This document shows positions 1 to 13,043 of a stretch of DNA of 42,674 nucleotides, one piece after another (the stretch's first letter is position 1; each line of letters opens with the position of its first letter). The DNA is from Photorhabdus caribbeanensis. GTDB taxonomy: Bacteria > Pseudomonadota > Gammaproteobacteria > Enterobacterales > Enterobacteriaceae. The notes below the pieces were generated by a model. That model saw nothing but the letters and a program-made list of their open reading frames with translations. It made no database searches and was not told the origin of the DNA. Position numbers and translations under genes: made by a program. Where the stretch lies: positions 1-42,674 of the forward strand of contig NZ_RCWB01000039.1 of the NCBI RefSeq assembly GCF_018448885.1, in the 5' to 3' direction.

Positions 1-377
1 TGATCCGGGCCGGTCAATACCCGGACTTAACACCACTGCCGGGCAGTGTCCCGGAGAGTTATTTTGCTATTAACCAACTGATACGCCCAATACGAGTCAT
101 TCCCCGCGAAGGCCATTCCCTGCACTTCTATGGTGAAGGGCATTTTAATTCAACTTCCACCTTGGCCTGGTATGCTCGTTATGACCGGGGACCGCTGCAT
201 GTAACCCCTTTGAGAGGCAACCACCCGGCACTGGTCAGCGGGATCTGGCGAACCGATAGCCTGCCTGACCAGCAGTACTTCTTTGCTCAGGGTGCGATGT
301 CTTTTGATGTTGAAGGTGCAGAGACGGGTACAACGATCTGGCATTTAATACGAGAAACGGAAAATATCACGGAGTAA
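1..377 (+). CDS. 3' part of an unknown gene upstream of a PAAR gene
   Basis: An open frame (codons starting at base 3) runs in from the left edge and stops at 375-377, so about 124 C-terminal residues are visible and the start lies outside the window. I do not recognise the family. The visible part is soluble, rich in aromatic residues and Gly/Pro, with no membrane segment, and ends IRETENITE. Its stop is three bases before the ATG of the PAAR gene, so the two are almost certainly co-transcribed. By context it may be a T6SS-associated protein (adaptor, cargo or accessory protein), but that is inference only. An internal ATG at 162 is not needed, because the frame continues upstream with protein-like sequence. 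Confidence 0.6.
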   Translation, partial: IRAGQYPDLTPLPGSVPESYFAINQLIRPIRVIPREGHSLHFYGEGHFNSTSTLAWYARYDRGPLHVTPLRGNHPALVSGIWRTDSLPDQQYFFAQGAMSFDVEGAETGTTIWHLIRETENITE

Positions 378-380
378 ATA

Positions 381-653
381 ATGCGCAGTGTAGTGGAAAG
401 TAAAAAAATTATCCTTAAAGGTGATACTACAACAACTGGAGGCGAGGTTTTAAATGGCTCCGATTTGGTAAACCAACAACTATCGGTTGCCTGTAAAGAC
501 GACTCGGTGTTTTGTCCTGCCTGTAAACAAACCGGCGCGATTGCGGAAGGTTCTAACTTATTCAATATACAAGGAATACCTGTCGCGCTGGAGGGACACC
601 TGGTTAATTGTGGTTGCCCGACCGGCGCTTGTCGATTACAGGTACGGTCATAA
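381..653 (+). CDS. PAAR-domain protein (type VI secretion spike tip)
   Basis: This 90-residue protein is nearly all PAAR domain. A GDTTTTGGEVLNGS block near residue 14 is followed by CKDDSVFCPACKQTGAI and EGSNLFNIQGIPVALEGH, and it ends in a Cys-rich NCGCPTGACRL. PAAR proteins form the conical tip that sits on the VgrG trimer of the type VI secretion system and usually bind a metal through His/Cys. Here the ligands are probably Cys-rich, as in the small stand-alone PAAR subgroup. There is no C-terminal effector extension, so it would be a tip rather than a toxin itself. It follows the upstream gene by three bases. No vgrG or effector/immunity pair is visible downstream, where the coding sequence ends. 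Confidence 0.85.
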   Translation: MRSVVESKKIILKGDTTTTGGEVLNGSDLVNQQLSVACKDDSVFCPACKQTGAIAEGSNLFNIQGIPVALEGHLVNCGCPTGACRLQVRS

Positions 654-664
654 CTCTCCAATGC

Positions 665-791
665 TATACCCGTCATCTTTCAAGCTGCCTCTTTGTTGGC
701 TGCACTCACTCACCCCGGTCACATAGTTACCTATGCTCCCGGGGATTCGCTCCCTGGCCGCCGCGATGCAACTTGAAATCCATAGAGTATA
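665..791. repeat. ERIC element, full length (127 bp)
   Basis: The element is bounded by TATACCCGTCATCTTTCAAG at the left and ...CTTGAAATCCATAGAGTATA at the right. Its centre holds CTCACCCCGGTCACATAG and CTCCCGGGGATTCGCTC, matching the ERIC core and its palindrome. At 127 bp it has the length of the classical E. coli ERIC element. It lies just 3' of the PAAR gene and forms the left edge of the duplicated unit described next. Confidence 0.88.
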
Positions 792-1510
792 AAGCCTTTA
801 ATTGAAATACCCATAAAACCAGAGCAGGCTTTAAACTGGGATTAAAAGTTATTTTTTTAACGTATGATTTTAATCGGTATCTGGTTTTAATCGTTTTTTA
901 TCTTTTGGATATTAGCTTTTTGCGAGATTTAAACATTATGATATATCGTGGTTTTACGTTTAAACTAACATTAATCATATCCGATTTATTTTGATTGACA
1001 CTGTTTTACCGGCATGGTTTTACTAATATTTTTTTACCAACATTGTTTTACTGGCAATTTTGCGAGTTTTTATAAATCAATCACCTTTTATCTTGCCTTT
1101 ATAAATCACTAATCAATAGTTTGATAGTATAAAAACACCATTAATGCTTTTTAGGATAACTCTTTTCTAGCATTTAAATCCGGCTAAATTAATCGTTTTA
1201 TCTCTTTTTTATCACATTTTTTATTGATTTGTTCGTAAAATGATGGTGAGAAAATACTTGAGCGTTAATCTATTCCATTATGTTATTTTACGTGATTATT
1301 GCTTTTCAACTCTCGGTTAATGATTAGTGAATTTCGATTAAATGTCATTAATCACGCTACTGAAAAATTTGATTCATTGTGTTAAATCAGTCTGTTGAAT
1401 GAAGTATTTAACCTCTCCCTGTTTGTGTTTTTAAATAGTCATGGTTGGTTAGGTAAATATAAAATAAGTGAAGGATAGTATTGCTGATAAATGTTTGAAC
1501 ATAGCAAGGG

Positions 1511-1534
1511 GCAGCTTGAAAGATGACGGGTATA
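1511..1534. repeat. ERIC end fragment
   Basis: GCAGCTTGAAAGATGACGGG followed by TATA matches one terminus of the ERIC elements in this window in inverted orientation. It sits inside copy 1 of the duplicated unit and is not preserved at the matching place of copy 2 (about 3150). It is probably the scar of a lost element. Confidence 0.6.
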
Positions 1535-1729
1535 TACCTTTTAAAAAGTTGGCATTAATGAAGTGCTTACTTTCTTAATCCTTATCTGATTAATCACCGG
1601 TAAAATGGAAATATAAGTAAAAAATAATATTAAAAATATGATAAACTTGATCTGTGGTTTTCACTCTTAGAGGCTGTTTTTTAATTGGAAATCTGCTTGA
1701 TAAGTGATTTTTATTGATTAATTGTAGTA

Positions 1730-1809
1730 GGTTTAATGGTTTAATGGTTTAATGGTTTAATGGTTTAATGGTTTAATGGTTTAATGGTTTAATGGTTTAA
1801 TGGTTTAAT
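1730..1809. repeat. Tandem repeat, 10 x 8 bp (GGTTTAAT)
   Basis: Ten perfect head-to-tail copies of GGTTTAAT are followed by a partial unit. The equivalent site in copy 2 of the duplicated unit (about 3377-3392) has only one unit between the same flanks (GTGGTAG before, GGTTTTTACATTTGCTGAA after). The array therefore expanded after, or collapsed since, the duplication. Such perfect short-unit arrays are prone to slipped-strand length change. Confidence 0.95.
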
Positions 1810-1871
1810 GGTTTTTACATTTTCTGAATTGTATTTAACATTCTTATTTTCATTAAACTGATATTTAGGTT

Positions 1872-1941
<70 letters not shown>

Positions 1942-1943
1942 TT

Positions 1944-2094
1944 TTATCTTTTAGGTTTAAAACCAGTGAGGGTGGCAGAACTGATAACGGTATTAAGATT
2001 AACGCCCATTTCTTTAATCATTTTTAATGTTGCTAAACATTCTTGCTTTTCTGGGGTTAATCTAAAGGCCGCTCGGTTTTCTACAATTATGGTC
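1944..2094 (-). pseudogene. Relic of a small protein, possibly ribbon-helix-helix-like
   Basis: On the minus strand an open stretch reads RLTPEKQECLATLKM followed by IKEMGVNLNTVI and ends TGFKPKR at a stop at 1944-1946. The pattern of a Thr-Pro-Glu-Lys helix start, a hydrophobic heptad and MGVNLNTVI resembles the C-terminal part of CopG-like ribbon-helix-helix antitoxins or plasmid proteins. There is no start codon or ribosome-binding site upstream, because an in-frame stop precedes it. A second, frameshifted version lies in copy 2 around 3480-3630. I regard both as decayed remnants; the family call is tentative. Confidence 0.4.
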
Positions 2095-2431
2095 TCTGAT
2101 TGATAGGATATATTATTGTTATTAGGTTAGCACTGTCATCTTTTCACCTTGTTTAATCAGTTTAAAACCCGTTTTTCCTGATGTTTTCTCTTCCAATGTC
2201 CGAATGCCATCGGATTTTTTACCCGCTTTTAAAAATCCTTAATCAATTCTTTTTACTTTTGATGATTAAAGTTTTTACCTGTTTTTTCGTGGTTAGTTTG
2301 GCCTCTTTTCCAGCTTTTAAAACCACACTGACCAGATAAAAAAGGCTTTTCTGAATACCGGTTTTATCATTGATGAAAACTCAGTGGTGGTAATTAAGGT
2401 GTTAACAGTCAGCGATATGAAGGATGGTTTA

Positions 2432-2548
2432 TATACCCGTGATCTTTCAAGTTGCTTCTTTGTTGGCTGCACTTACTCACCCCGGTCACATAGTTATCTA
2501 TGCTCCCGGGGATTCCGCCGCGATGCAACTTGAAATCCATAGGGTATA
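2432..2548. repeat. ERIC element with a 10-bp internal deletion (117 bp)
   Basis: It has the same ends and core as the element at 665-791 (TATACCCGTGATCTTTCAAG ... CTTGAAATCCATAGGGTATA), but about 10 bp of the GCTCCCTGGC arm is missing. It separates the two copies of the duplicated unit, so the true tandem unit is ERIC plus 1.6 kb. Confidence 0.85.
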
Positions 2549-4131
2549 AAGCCTTTACTTTAATTGAAATACCCGTAAAACCAGAGCAGGTTTTAAACTG
2601 TGATTAAAAGTTATTTTTTAACGTATGATTTTAATCGGTATCTGGTTTTAACCGGTTTTTATCTTTTGGCTATATGCTTTTTGCTAAATTTAAACATTAT
2701 GATATATCGTGGTTTTACGTTTAAATGAACGTTAATCATATCCGATTTATTTTAACTGACATTGTTTTATAGATATTATTTTATCGACATAGTTTTACCC
2801 ACATTGTTTTACCAATATTGTTTTACTGGCAATTCTGCGTTTTTTGTAAATCATCACCCTTTATCTTTTCTTTATAAATCACTAATCAATAGTTTGATAG
2901 TATAAAAACACCGTTAATGTTTTTTAGGATAACGCCTTTTTTAGCATTTAAATCCGGCTAAATTAATCGTTTTATCTCTTTTTTATCACATTTTTTATTG
3001 ATTTGTTCGTAAAATGATGGTGAGAAAATACTTGAGCGTTAATCTATTCCATTAATGTTATTTTACGTGATTATTGCTTTTCAACTCTCGGTTAATGGTT
3101 AGTGAATTTCGACTAAATGTAATAGTATTGCTGATAAATGTTTAAACATAGCAAAGAAGAGGCTGTTTTTAGTCACGCTATACCTTTTAAAAAATTAGCA
3201 TTAATGAAGTGCTCATTTTCTTAATCCTTATCTGGTTAATCACCGGTAAAATGGAAGTGTAAGTAAAAAATAATATTAAAAATATGATAAGCTTGAACTG
3301 TGGTTCTCATTCTTACAGGCTGTTTGTTTTTAATTTTAAATCTGCTTAATAAATGATTTTTATTGATTAACTGTGGTAGGTTTAATGGTTTTTACATTTG
3401 CTGAACCGTATTTAACGTTCTTATTTTCATTAAACTGATATTTAATTTTTCTGTTTTCTCCTTTTTCTATATTTGATTTTTAGGTTTAAAACCAATGAGG
3501 GTAGCAGATAGCTAACGGTATTAAGATTAACGCCGATTTCTTTAATCATTTTTAATGTTACTAAATACTCGTGCTTTTTAGGGGTTAATCTAAATGCCGC
3601 TCGGTTTTCTACAATTATAGTCTCTTATTTTTCGTAAACTTGTTGCAGTCAGGAAAAATCTTTTATTTAATAAAATAGGTTTAATGCGTTTAATGCGTTT
3701 AATGCGTTTAATGCGTTTAATGCGTTTAATGCGTTTAATGCGTTTAATGCGTTTAATGCGTTTAATGCGTTTAATGCGTTTAATGCTGTTAAATGTTTTG
3801 CTAAGATATATTCTTGTTATCGGTTTAACGCTGTTATTTTTTTTCGCCTTATTTAATCAATCTAAAACCTGTTTTTTCTAATGTTTTCTCTTCTAATATC
3901 AGTATGGTATCGGATTTTTACCCATTTTAAAAAAGCTTTAATCACTGCTTTTTACTTTTGATGATTAAAGTTTTTACCTGTTTTTTTCCGGGGTACGCTT
4001 GGCCTCTTTATCCAGCTTTTAAAACCACACTGACAGATAAAAAAGCTTTTCTGAATGCCTGTTTTATCATTGATGAAAACTTAACTTTGGTAATCAAGGT
4101 GTTAACAGTCAGCGATATGAAGGATGGTTTA
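2549..4131. repeat. Copy 2 of the tandemly duplicated AT-rich unit
   Basis: This copy aligns with 792-2431 and ends with the same GTTAACAGTCAGCGATATGA block, immediately before the malQ terminator. It lacks the 7- and 8-bp arrays of copy 1 but carries its own 9-bp array at 3679-3786. Between about 2757 and 2835 there are imperfect 17-18-bp repeats around ACATTGTTTTAC, also visible in copy 1. No intact gene is present. Confidence 0.85.
3679..3786. repeat. Tandem repeat, 12 x 9 bp (GTTTAATGC)
   Basis: Twelve perfect copies of GTTTAATGC. Because nine is a multiple of three, one frame reads as an endless Met-Arg-Leu repeat, but I see no ribosome-binding site or conserved protein, so I do not call a gene. 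The array is absent from copy 1, where the flanks (after TACAATTATGGTCTCT, about 2080-2140) lack it. Confidence 0.95.
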
Positions 4132-4163
4132 TAGATTAAAACCATCCTTTAAACTGGAAAGAA

Positions 4164-4192
4164 TAACGCCTGTACAGGAGAAACAGGCGTTA
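4164..4192 (-). terminator. malPQ rho-independent terminator
   Basis: A perfect 10-bp stem (TAACGCCTGT / ACAGGCGTTA) with a 9-base loop lies 7 bases after the malQ stop. On the minus strand it is followed by a T-rich stretch. It marks the end of the malPQ transcript. Confidence 0.8.
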
Positions 4193-4198
4193 CCACAT

Positions 4199-6286
4199 TT
4201 AACTTCTACCTGTTCCTGCTTTTTTACGGCATCTATCTACATCTTTCAGCAATTGATTGACATGATCATCACCAAACAGGGTTTCCAGAGTGGTATTCAG
4301 TTTACGCCGCCAGTTAGGGTATTCCATTACTGTACCTGGAATATTGACCGGTTTATCCATATCCAGCCAATCTTCGGGTTGCAGTCCCAATAGTGCGCAG
4401 GCACTGTGGGCAATGTAACGATGTAACCCTTGGTTTATTATCGGTGACATGTCTACCTCTTTTGCCGTGTCACCAATATGTTCCGGGATACAGCCGTAGC
4501 GATGTAAGCCTTCTAATAACCCTTGTTTGCTCGCTTGACGGTCAGTATGTAACCCTTGAAGCAGGTTTTTATCAGGATATAACTTGAGTGATTCCCCAAG
4601 TGTCAAATCGGCGCTTTGCCAGAATCCACGTAAAGTAGGTAAATCATGAGTGGTGATGGTCGCCATCGCTTGTATCGGGTAATCCTCTGGTGCACGGTAT
4701 TCCCCGTTGCCGTGACGCTCAAAGTAGAGCACTTTATAAGAATAGACACCGCTATCGCGCAGTTTGCCTACAATCTCTTCCGGGACAATCCCTAAATCTT
4801 CACCAATGACCAGACAACGATGGCGTTGACTTTCTAATGCCAGAATTGCCATCAGATCATCCACTGGGTAGTGTACATATGCTCCTTTGTCGGCGGTTTC
4901 ACCGTAGGGAATCCACCAGAGCCTGAGCATCGACATGACGTGATCAATGCGTAAGGCGCCGCAGTGGGTCATATTTGTGCGTAGCAGATTAATGAACGGT
5001 TGGTAAGCCTGGGCTTGCAAAACATGAGGATTCATAGGGGGAAGGCCCCAGTTTTGGCCCAGTGGCCCAAGAGCATCCGGTGGCGCTCCCACTGATGCTT
5101 TGGTGCAGTAGACAGCTCGGTTGCACCAAGTTTCCGATCCGCCTTCGGCTACGCCAACAGCCAAATCACGGTAAATTCCAATCGGCATGCCACTTGTCTG
5201 GCTTTGGATAAAGCAGTCTGCAAGCTGAGTATCGGCCAGCCATTGTAGCCAGAGGAAAAATTCCACTTCCTGCGGGTGAGATTGACAAAATGTTTGTACG
5301 GCTTCACCGTGTGGATCGCGGTACTTTTCCGGCCATACCGGCCAGCCCCAACAGGAACTATCTTCGGCATATAGTCGACAATGTAGCGCGTCATAGGCGG
5401 CTTGATAGTAGAGACACTCGCCACCCTGAATGACAAATTGGCGGAAAGCAGTTTTTGACGAGTCATGTTCTGGACGGGTGCAGAATTGTTGATGTGCCAG
5501 ACGCAGTGCGGCCATTTTCAACGCCATAACTGTGGCGTAATCCACCCATTCCGCGTTGCGGGCATCCTGTAACATGCGTTGAGTCGTCGCTGTTTGCCAC
5601 CATCTCTGTGCTTCTTCACTGTGTTTGAAATCCTCAACCTGACTAACATCAATGTAAATCACATTAAGCCAGTTGCGTGAAGAGGGGCTATAGGGACTGG
5701 CGCTTTCTGGCATGGTTGGATGCAGTGCGTGCAACGGATTCAACCCGATGAAAGCGCCTCCGCGTGCTGCTATCTCTTTCAGCATGTGCTTCAGGTCGCC
5801 AAAATCGCCGATTCCCCAATTGTTTTCTGAGCGCAGAGTATAGAGTTGCACACAGGCGCCCCAAAGTTTTTCCTTCCTTAGCAGGGCATCCGGTTCATAG
5901 CAGCGTTTGGGCGCCACGATAATCTGCATAGACCAGTATTGGGTTTCTTGTGTCAGAGTGAGACGGTGGTAGCCCAGAGCAAGCGTATCAGGCAGAATCA
6001 GTTGATGGCAGCAATGCCCTTGAAATTCCTCCCCTTGTTCTGTCTGTATCTGCCATTGGTAATGCCCTTCATCTTTTAAGGTGATAGTGAAGTGCTCGCC
6101 TTGAGTAAAAACTTTTACTGTCGGCAAGGGTGAAACCGGCTCGCTGGCCGGTTTGTTTTCACTTATCGCATCCAACAAGTAGTGTCGGGTTTCTGCTGGA
6201 ATCGCTTGTGGTTTGCCATAAGCATTAATGTAGCTGGCGACAATGCCAGCCTCGGTCGCTAAATGATCGAGGCTTTTTTCCTCCAT
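4199..6286 (-). CDS. malQ: 4-alpha-glucanotransferase (amylomaltase) MalQ
   Basis: MalQ transfers alpha-1,4-glucan segments between maltodextrins and releases glucose, working with MalP in cytoplasmic maltodextrin use. At 695 residues it matches the 694 of E. coli MalQ and aligns along its length, including the N-terminal extension typical of enterobacterial enzymes. The GH77 motifs are intact: GALRIDHVMSM with the nucleophile Asp, VIGEDLGIVPEEI with the acid/base Glu, and THDLPTLRGFW with the transition-state Asp. The 250s-type segment LGPLGQNWGLPP is also present. It lies 9 bases after malP in the same orientation, so the two form one operon ending at the hairpin at 4164-4192. Regulation by MalT is expected from the divergent malT gene. 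Confidence 0.97.
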   Translation of the reverse strand: MEEKSLDHLATEAGIVASYINAYGKPQAIPAETRHYLLDAISENKPASEPVSPLPTVKVFTQGEHFTITLKDEGHYQWQIQTEQGEEFQGHCCHQLILPDTLALGYHRLTLTQETQYWSMQIIVAPKRCYEPDALLRKEKLWGACVQLYTLRSENNWGIGDFGDLKHMLKEIAARGGAFIGLNPLHALHPTMPESASPYSPSSRNWLNVIYIDVSQVEDFKHSEEAQRWWQTATTQRMLQDARNAEWVDYATVMALKMAALRLAHQQFCTRPEHDSSKTAFRQFVIQGGECLYYQAAYDALHCRLYAEDSSCWGWPVWPEKYRDPHGEAVQTFCQSHPQEVEFFLWLQWLADTQLADCFIQSQTSGMPIGIYRDLAVGVAEGGSETWCNRAVYCTKASVGAPPDALGPLGQNWGLPPMNPHVLQAQAYQPFINLLRTNMTHCGALRIDHVMSMLRLWWIPYGETADKGAYVHYPVDDLMAILALESQRHRCLVIGEDLGIVPEEIVGKLRDSGVYSYKVLYFERHGNGEYRAPEDYPIQAMATITTHDLPTLRGFWQSADLTLGESLKLYPDKNLLQGLHTDRQASKQGLLEGLHRYGCIPEHIGDTAKEVDMSPIINQGLHRYIAHSACALLGLQPEDWLDMDKPVNIPGTVMEYPNWRRKLNTTLETLFGDDHVNQLLKDVDRCRKKAGTGRS

Positions 6287-6295
6287 GATTTTTCC

Positions 6296-8698
6296 TTATC
6301 TCTTTGCTTGCCAGATGCGTTGTTGATAATCACGGATTGTCCGGTCAGAGCTAAACATGCCCATTCGGGCGGTATTTAGAATGGCGCTGCGCGTCCAGCT
6401 TTGAGTATCGCGGTACAAGGTATCGATCCGTTTATGCGCATCACAATAGGAGGCAAAATCAGCCAGTACCAGATAAGGATCGCCACCTTCAATCAGACTA
6501 TGTAGCAGCATATCGAATGCTCGTTTGTCGCTATAGCTGAACTTGCCGCCAGCCAGAGCCTTGAGTATGCTGTCTAGATGTTGATCTTCTTTGAGTAGTT
6601 TCAGTGGGTCATAACCGGCAGCTTTTAAGGCTTTCACTTCTTCTACGGTATGCCCGAAAATGAAGATGTGGTCATTTCCGACCTGTTCGGCAATCTCAAC
6701 GTTTGCTCCGTCTAATGTGCCGATGGTCAGTGCGCCATTTAATGCCAGTTTCATATTGCCGGTACCGGAAGCTTCTTTACCGGCGGTGGAGATTTGTTCT
6801 GAAACATCGGCAGCCGGTATCATGAGCTCCGCAACAGAAACTTTGTAATCGGGGATAAAAGCGATCTTGATGCGATCACGGACGATCGGATCGTTGTTAA
6901 TTTTTTCCGCGGTCTGGTTGATGGCAGAGATAATGTTTTTTGCCAAATAGTAGCCAGGCGCGGCTTTCGCGCCAAACAGGAACACACGTGGCACGATATC
7001 CAGCGCCGGATTTTCCTGAATTTGTTTATAGAGCGATAGGATATGCAATAGGTTTAGATGCTGACGTTTATATTCATGCAAGCGTTTAATTTGCACATCA
7101 AAAATGGCATTTGGATCTAGCTTAAGTCCCATCACTTTATTGACATAATTGGATAGCAGGATCTTGTTGCTTTGTTTGATCGCTCGGTATTCTTCGCGGA
7201 AAGCGGCGTCATCTGCATAGGATTCAAGTGCTTTAAGGGCATCAAGATCGTTAACCCATTCGCGATTAAGCGTGCGGTCAAGCAATCCTGACAGTGCCGG
7301 GTTACACTGTTTGATCCAGCGACGTGGGGTAACGCCATTTGTCACGTAGAGAAACTTATTCGGCCAGAGTTGATGGTATTCAGGAAACAGATCCTTAACG
7401 ATAAGCTGTGAGTGCAGCGCAGCTACCCCGTTTACGGCAAAGCCCGCGACAACGCAAAGATTCGCCATGCGTATCTGATGGTTATAATGTACAGCTAATT
7501 TTTCCCATACGGCTGGCTCGCCGGGCCAGGTTTTGTCCACCAACTTCTTAAATCGATAGTTAATTTCTTTAATGATGCCGTAATGGCGTGGCAGCAGGTG
7601 GCTGACTAGATCTTCGTCCCAACATTCCAAACCTTCTGGCATCAGGGTATGGTTGGTATAGGCGAAAGTATGGCTGGTTATCTCCCATGCCGTTTCCCAA
7701 CTCATCTGATGTTTATCCAGCAGAATGCGCATCATTTCAGGGATGGCAATCGTTGGATGGGTATCGTTAAGCTGGATAACTTCATACTTAGGCAGATCTT
7801 CCATTTTGCGGCCTGCTAGCTGATGGCGACGCAAGATATCTGCGACGGAGCAGGCACACTGGAAATATTGCTGCATCAGACGCAGGCGTTTGCCTTCTTG
7901 GTGATTATCATTCGGATAGAGAACTTTTGTTAGCTTAGCGGCTTCAACGCCTTGCTGTTCCGCTGCCAGGAACTGCCCGGCGTTGAATTTGTCGAGATCG
8001 AATGGAGCCGCATGGGTTGCTTGCCACAGGCGCAATGGTTGGGTAACACTATTTCGATAACCAATGACCGGGAGATCCCAGGCTTCTCCAATCAAGGTGA
8101 ATTCAGGTGCCCAAGTTTCGCGTCCATCATCTGTTATGACGATTTCGCCACCAAAATTCACCTCAACATCTAACTGAGCGTTGTGACGGAACCAGGGATA
8201 GGATTCTCGTTCCCAATTGTCTGGTTCTTCAATTTGTTGCCCTTGTTCAAAGGATTGGCGGAACAGGCCGTATTGATAATTCAGACCATAGCCAATGGCC
8301 GGCTGACCGACGGTTGCCATCGAATCAAGAAAACAGGCGGCAAGCCGTCCCAATCCACCGTTACCTAAAGCGGGGTCGGTTTCTTGTTCTAGAAGATCGC
8401 TTAGAATGATATTTTCTTCTGCCAGGTAAGCCTGAACGTCTTCATACCAACCAAGGTTAAGCAGATTGTTTGCGGTTAAACGGCCAATCAGAAACTCCAT
8501 CGAGATGTAGTTCACATGGCGTTGTTGGTCGGAATGATCGATGACAGGGCATGCGGGCAACAGCTCTGACAGGGCCGCGCTAACGGCTTGCCACCACTGA
8601 TGCTGAGTCATTTCCTGTGCTGAACCGAGGCCAAAGCGCTGCCATTGACGTGTCAGCGCAGCCTGAAACTGGGCTTTATCTAATCTGGACTGTTGCAT
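6296..8698 (-). CDS. malP: Maltodextrin phosphorylase MalP
   Basis: MalP is a GT35 glycogen/starch-type phosphorylase that uses phosphate and pyridoxal phosphate to cleave glucose-1-phosphate from maltodextrins. It has 800 residues (E. coli MalP 797) and aligns throughout. Visible signatures are [13 protein letters not shown] near the N-terminus, [28 protein letters not shown], and the PLP-lysine segment [14 protein letters not shown] near residue 645. The short N-terminus, lacking the allosteric region of animal phosphorylases, fits the unregulated MalP type. The ATG is close to the position used in E. coli. It is the first gene of malPQ and is divergent from malT across about 430 bases holding MalT-box-like sites. 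Confidence 0.97.
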   Translation of the reverse strand: MQQSRLDKAQFQAALTRQWQRFGLGSAQEMTQHQWWQAVSAALSELLPACPVIDHSDQQRHVNYISMEFLIGRLTANNLLNLGWYEDVQAYLAEENIILSDLLEQETDPALGNGGLGRLAACFLDSMATVGQPAIGYGLNYQYGLFRQSFEQGQQIEEPDNWERESYPWFRHNAQLDVEVNFGGEIVITDDGRETWAPEFTLIGEAWDLPVIGYRNSVTQPLRLWQATHAAPFDLDKFNAGQFLAAEQQGVEAAKLTKVLYPNDNHQEGKRLRLMQQYFQCACSVADILRRHQLAGRKMEDLPKYEVIQLNDTHPTIAIPEMMRILLDKHQMSWETAWEITSHTFAYTNHTLMPEGLECWDEDLVSHLLPRHYGIIKEINYRFKKLVDKTWPGEPAVWEKLAVHYNHQIRMANLCVVAGFAVNGVAALHSQLIVKDLFPEYHQLWPNKFLYVTNGVTPRRWIKQCNPALSGLLDRTLNREWVNDLDALKALESYADDAAFREEYRAIKQSNKILLSNYVNKVMGLKLDPNAIFDVQIKRLHEYKRQHLNLLHILSLYKQIQENPALDIVPRVFLFGAKAAPGYYLAKNIISAINQTAEKINNDPIVRDRIKIAFIPDYKVSVAELMIPAADVSEQISTAGKEASGTGNMKLALNGALTIGTLDGANVEIAEQVGNDHIFIFGHTVEEVKALKAAGYDPLKLLKEDQHLDSILKALAGGKFSYSDKRAFDMLLHSLIEGGDPYLVLADFASYCDAHKRIDTLYRDTQSWTRSAILNTARMGMFSSDRTIRDYQQRIWQAKR

Positions 8699-8765
8699 GG
8701 AGTCTTCATCCTGTAGCTGAAAAGGAAAATTTAACCACTATGCTGAATGCTCTCAGAATCTAAAG

Positions 8766-8799
8766 CATCATCCTGGAGAGGTATTAGTCAGGGAGGAGT
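8766..8799. promoter_or_regulatory. Candidate MalT boxes upstream of malP
   Basis: MalT binds asymmetric boxes close to GGGGA(T/G)GAGG. CAGGATGATG on the minus strand (8766-8775, 7 of 10 matches with the GGATGA core) and AGGGAGGAGT on the plus strand (8790-8799, 8 of 10) lie 68-101 bases upstream of the malP start. In E. coli malPQ is a MalT-activated operon with boxes in this position. I could not place the -10/-35 with confidence. The rest of 8699-9126 shows no other gene and probably holds the malT promoter. Confidence 0.5.
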
Positions 8800-8937
8800 A
8801 GAAGGGCGTAGTCAGTAACTATCTTTCGTATCATTTTTATATTTATTGAGTTCATTTTTTTCCAGCGGATCGATTAAGGTAATTTGCTAATCGCTTCCAT
8901 AACTTGTGTGTAGAAAATGGAATTTGCTGTTCAATAA

Positions 8938-11841
<2,904 letters not shown>

Positions 11842-11849
11842 CAGCTGTT

Positions 11850-13043
11850 TTAGGATTCTAGCGAAACGGCCCGTCCTTTCAGGTTACGACTGAGTATGTG
11901 TGCTGATAGGGTTAGCGTGGTACCGAGTAGCATGACTAACGTCAGTGACTGTTTGAGCGAAAATGGTAACACCATCGCGATGAGCGAGAGAGCGGAGCCG
12001 ACAGCCATCTGGACGAATCCTATCAGTGCGGAAGCGACACCGGCTTCATCAGAATAAGGTTCTAGTGCATAACTGGTGGCAGGCCCCATAACAAATGCCA
12101 TACCTGTGCAGGCAAAAGAAACCGGCAACATATAGCTTAGCCAGTGTTGGCTGGCGACAGTCGGCAGATGCATGCCAGAAAACAGAGATAGGCTAGCCAG
12201 TGCCATTAGAATCGTCCCTACCAGCAGGCAGAAAGGACGGCCAATTCGATGAATGATTTTATTGGCGGTTAGGAAGGCGATCATCGTCCAGAGTCCGTTG
12301 CCGCCAAAAATCAATGAGAATGCTAGCGGTGAAATATGGCCCTCAGTCATTAGCACGGTTGGCGCAAATGAGACATAGGTAATCACTATTCCCATAATGC
12401 CGGCGTTAACCAGGGCAAAATGTATAAACTGGCGGTTGCTAATAATTTGAAAGTATTGCTTTAGTGGTAGCCCGTGAACTGGTTTAGTGTTAGCGGGGCG
12501 CGTTTCTGGCAACCAGGTAGCAATGACCAGTAGTGCAATAACCGAGTAACAAGTCAAAAACCAAAATGGCGCCCGCCAGTTGAAAATTTCGGCCAGAATA
12601 CCGCCAAGTAATGGCGCGAGAGCTGGAATAATATTTAGCGTACCGTTAATAAATCCATAGGCTTTGGCCGCCTCATCACCGTTTAGGCGATCACGTACAC
12701 CGCTAATGCAGACGACACTGGTACAGCAAACAGCGCATCCTTGAATAATTCGCGCTGCAATAAAAATTTCGGGAAAAGTAGAGAGCGCCGCAATGACAGA
12801 ACCGATGATATATAAGGTGATACCCGTTAGGGCTACTGGCCGACGGCCAAATTTATCTACCAGTGGTCCAGCGATTAACTGACCTAGCCCCATAATTAAT
12901 AAAAACAAAGAAATCGTTGACTGAATAACTTCATTGTTAACTTTAAAATCCTCGGCGATGGCCGGGACGGTAGGCAAGAATACATCGACACCTAAAGGTC
13001 CAAAAAGTGCCAGGCTAAGTAGTAGAAGAATATAATTTTGCAT
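11850..13043 (-). CDS. Bcr/CflA-family MFS drug efflux transporter
   Basis: A 397-residue inner-membrane protein with 12 predicted hydrophobic segments. MFS motif A, GPLVDKFGRRPVAL, lies in the TM2-3 loop, and the motif C-like region is at PALAPLLGGILAE. The N-terminal LGVDVFLPTVPAIAEDF and ARIIQGCAVCCTSVV are typical of the Bcr/CflA (DHA1) subgroup, which exports drugs such as bicyclomycin and chloramphenicol with proton antiport. The true substrate cannot be told from sequence. It stands alone, convergent with malT. The 710 bases upstream are shared with the next, divergent operon. Confidence 0.88.
   Translation of the reverse strand: MQNYILLLLSLALFGPLGVDVFLPTVPAIAEDFKVNNEVIQSTISLFLLIMGLGQLIAGPLVDKFGRRPVALTGITLYIIGSVIAALSTFPEIFIAARIIQGCAVCCTSVVCISGVRDRLNGDEAAKAYGFINGTLNIIPALAPLLGGILAEIFNWRAPFWFLTCYSVIALLVIATWLPETRPANTKPVHGLPLKQYFQIISNRQFIHFALVNAGIMGIVITYVSFAPTVLMTEGHISPLAFSLIFGGNGLWTMIAFLTANKIIHRIGRPFCLLVGTILMALASLSLFSGMHLPTVASQHWLSYMLPVSFACTGMAFVMGPATSYALEPYSDEAGVASALIGFVQMAVGSALSLIAMVLPFSLKQSLTLVMLLGTTLTLSAHILSRNLKGRAVSLES

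Noticed and set aside
3684-3881. Open frame encoding a repeated Met-Arg-Leu peptide
   Set aside because: It is created by the 9-bp tandem array; no ribosome-binding site, no homologous frame in copy 1, and the rest is composition-driven hydrophobic sequence.
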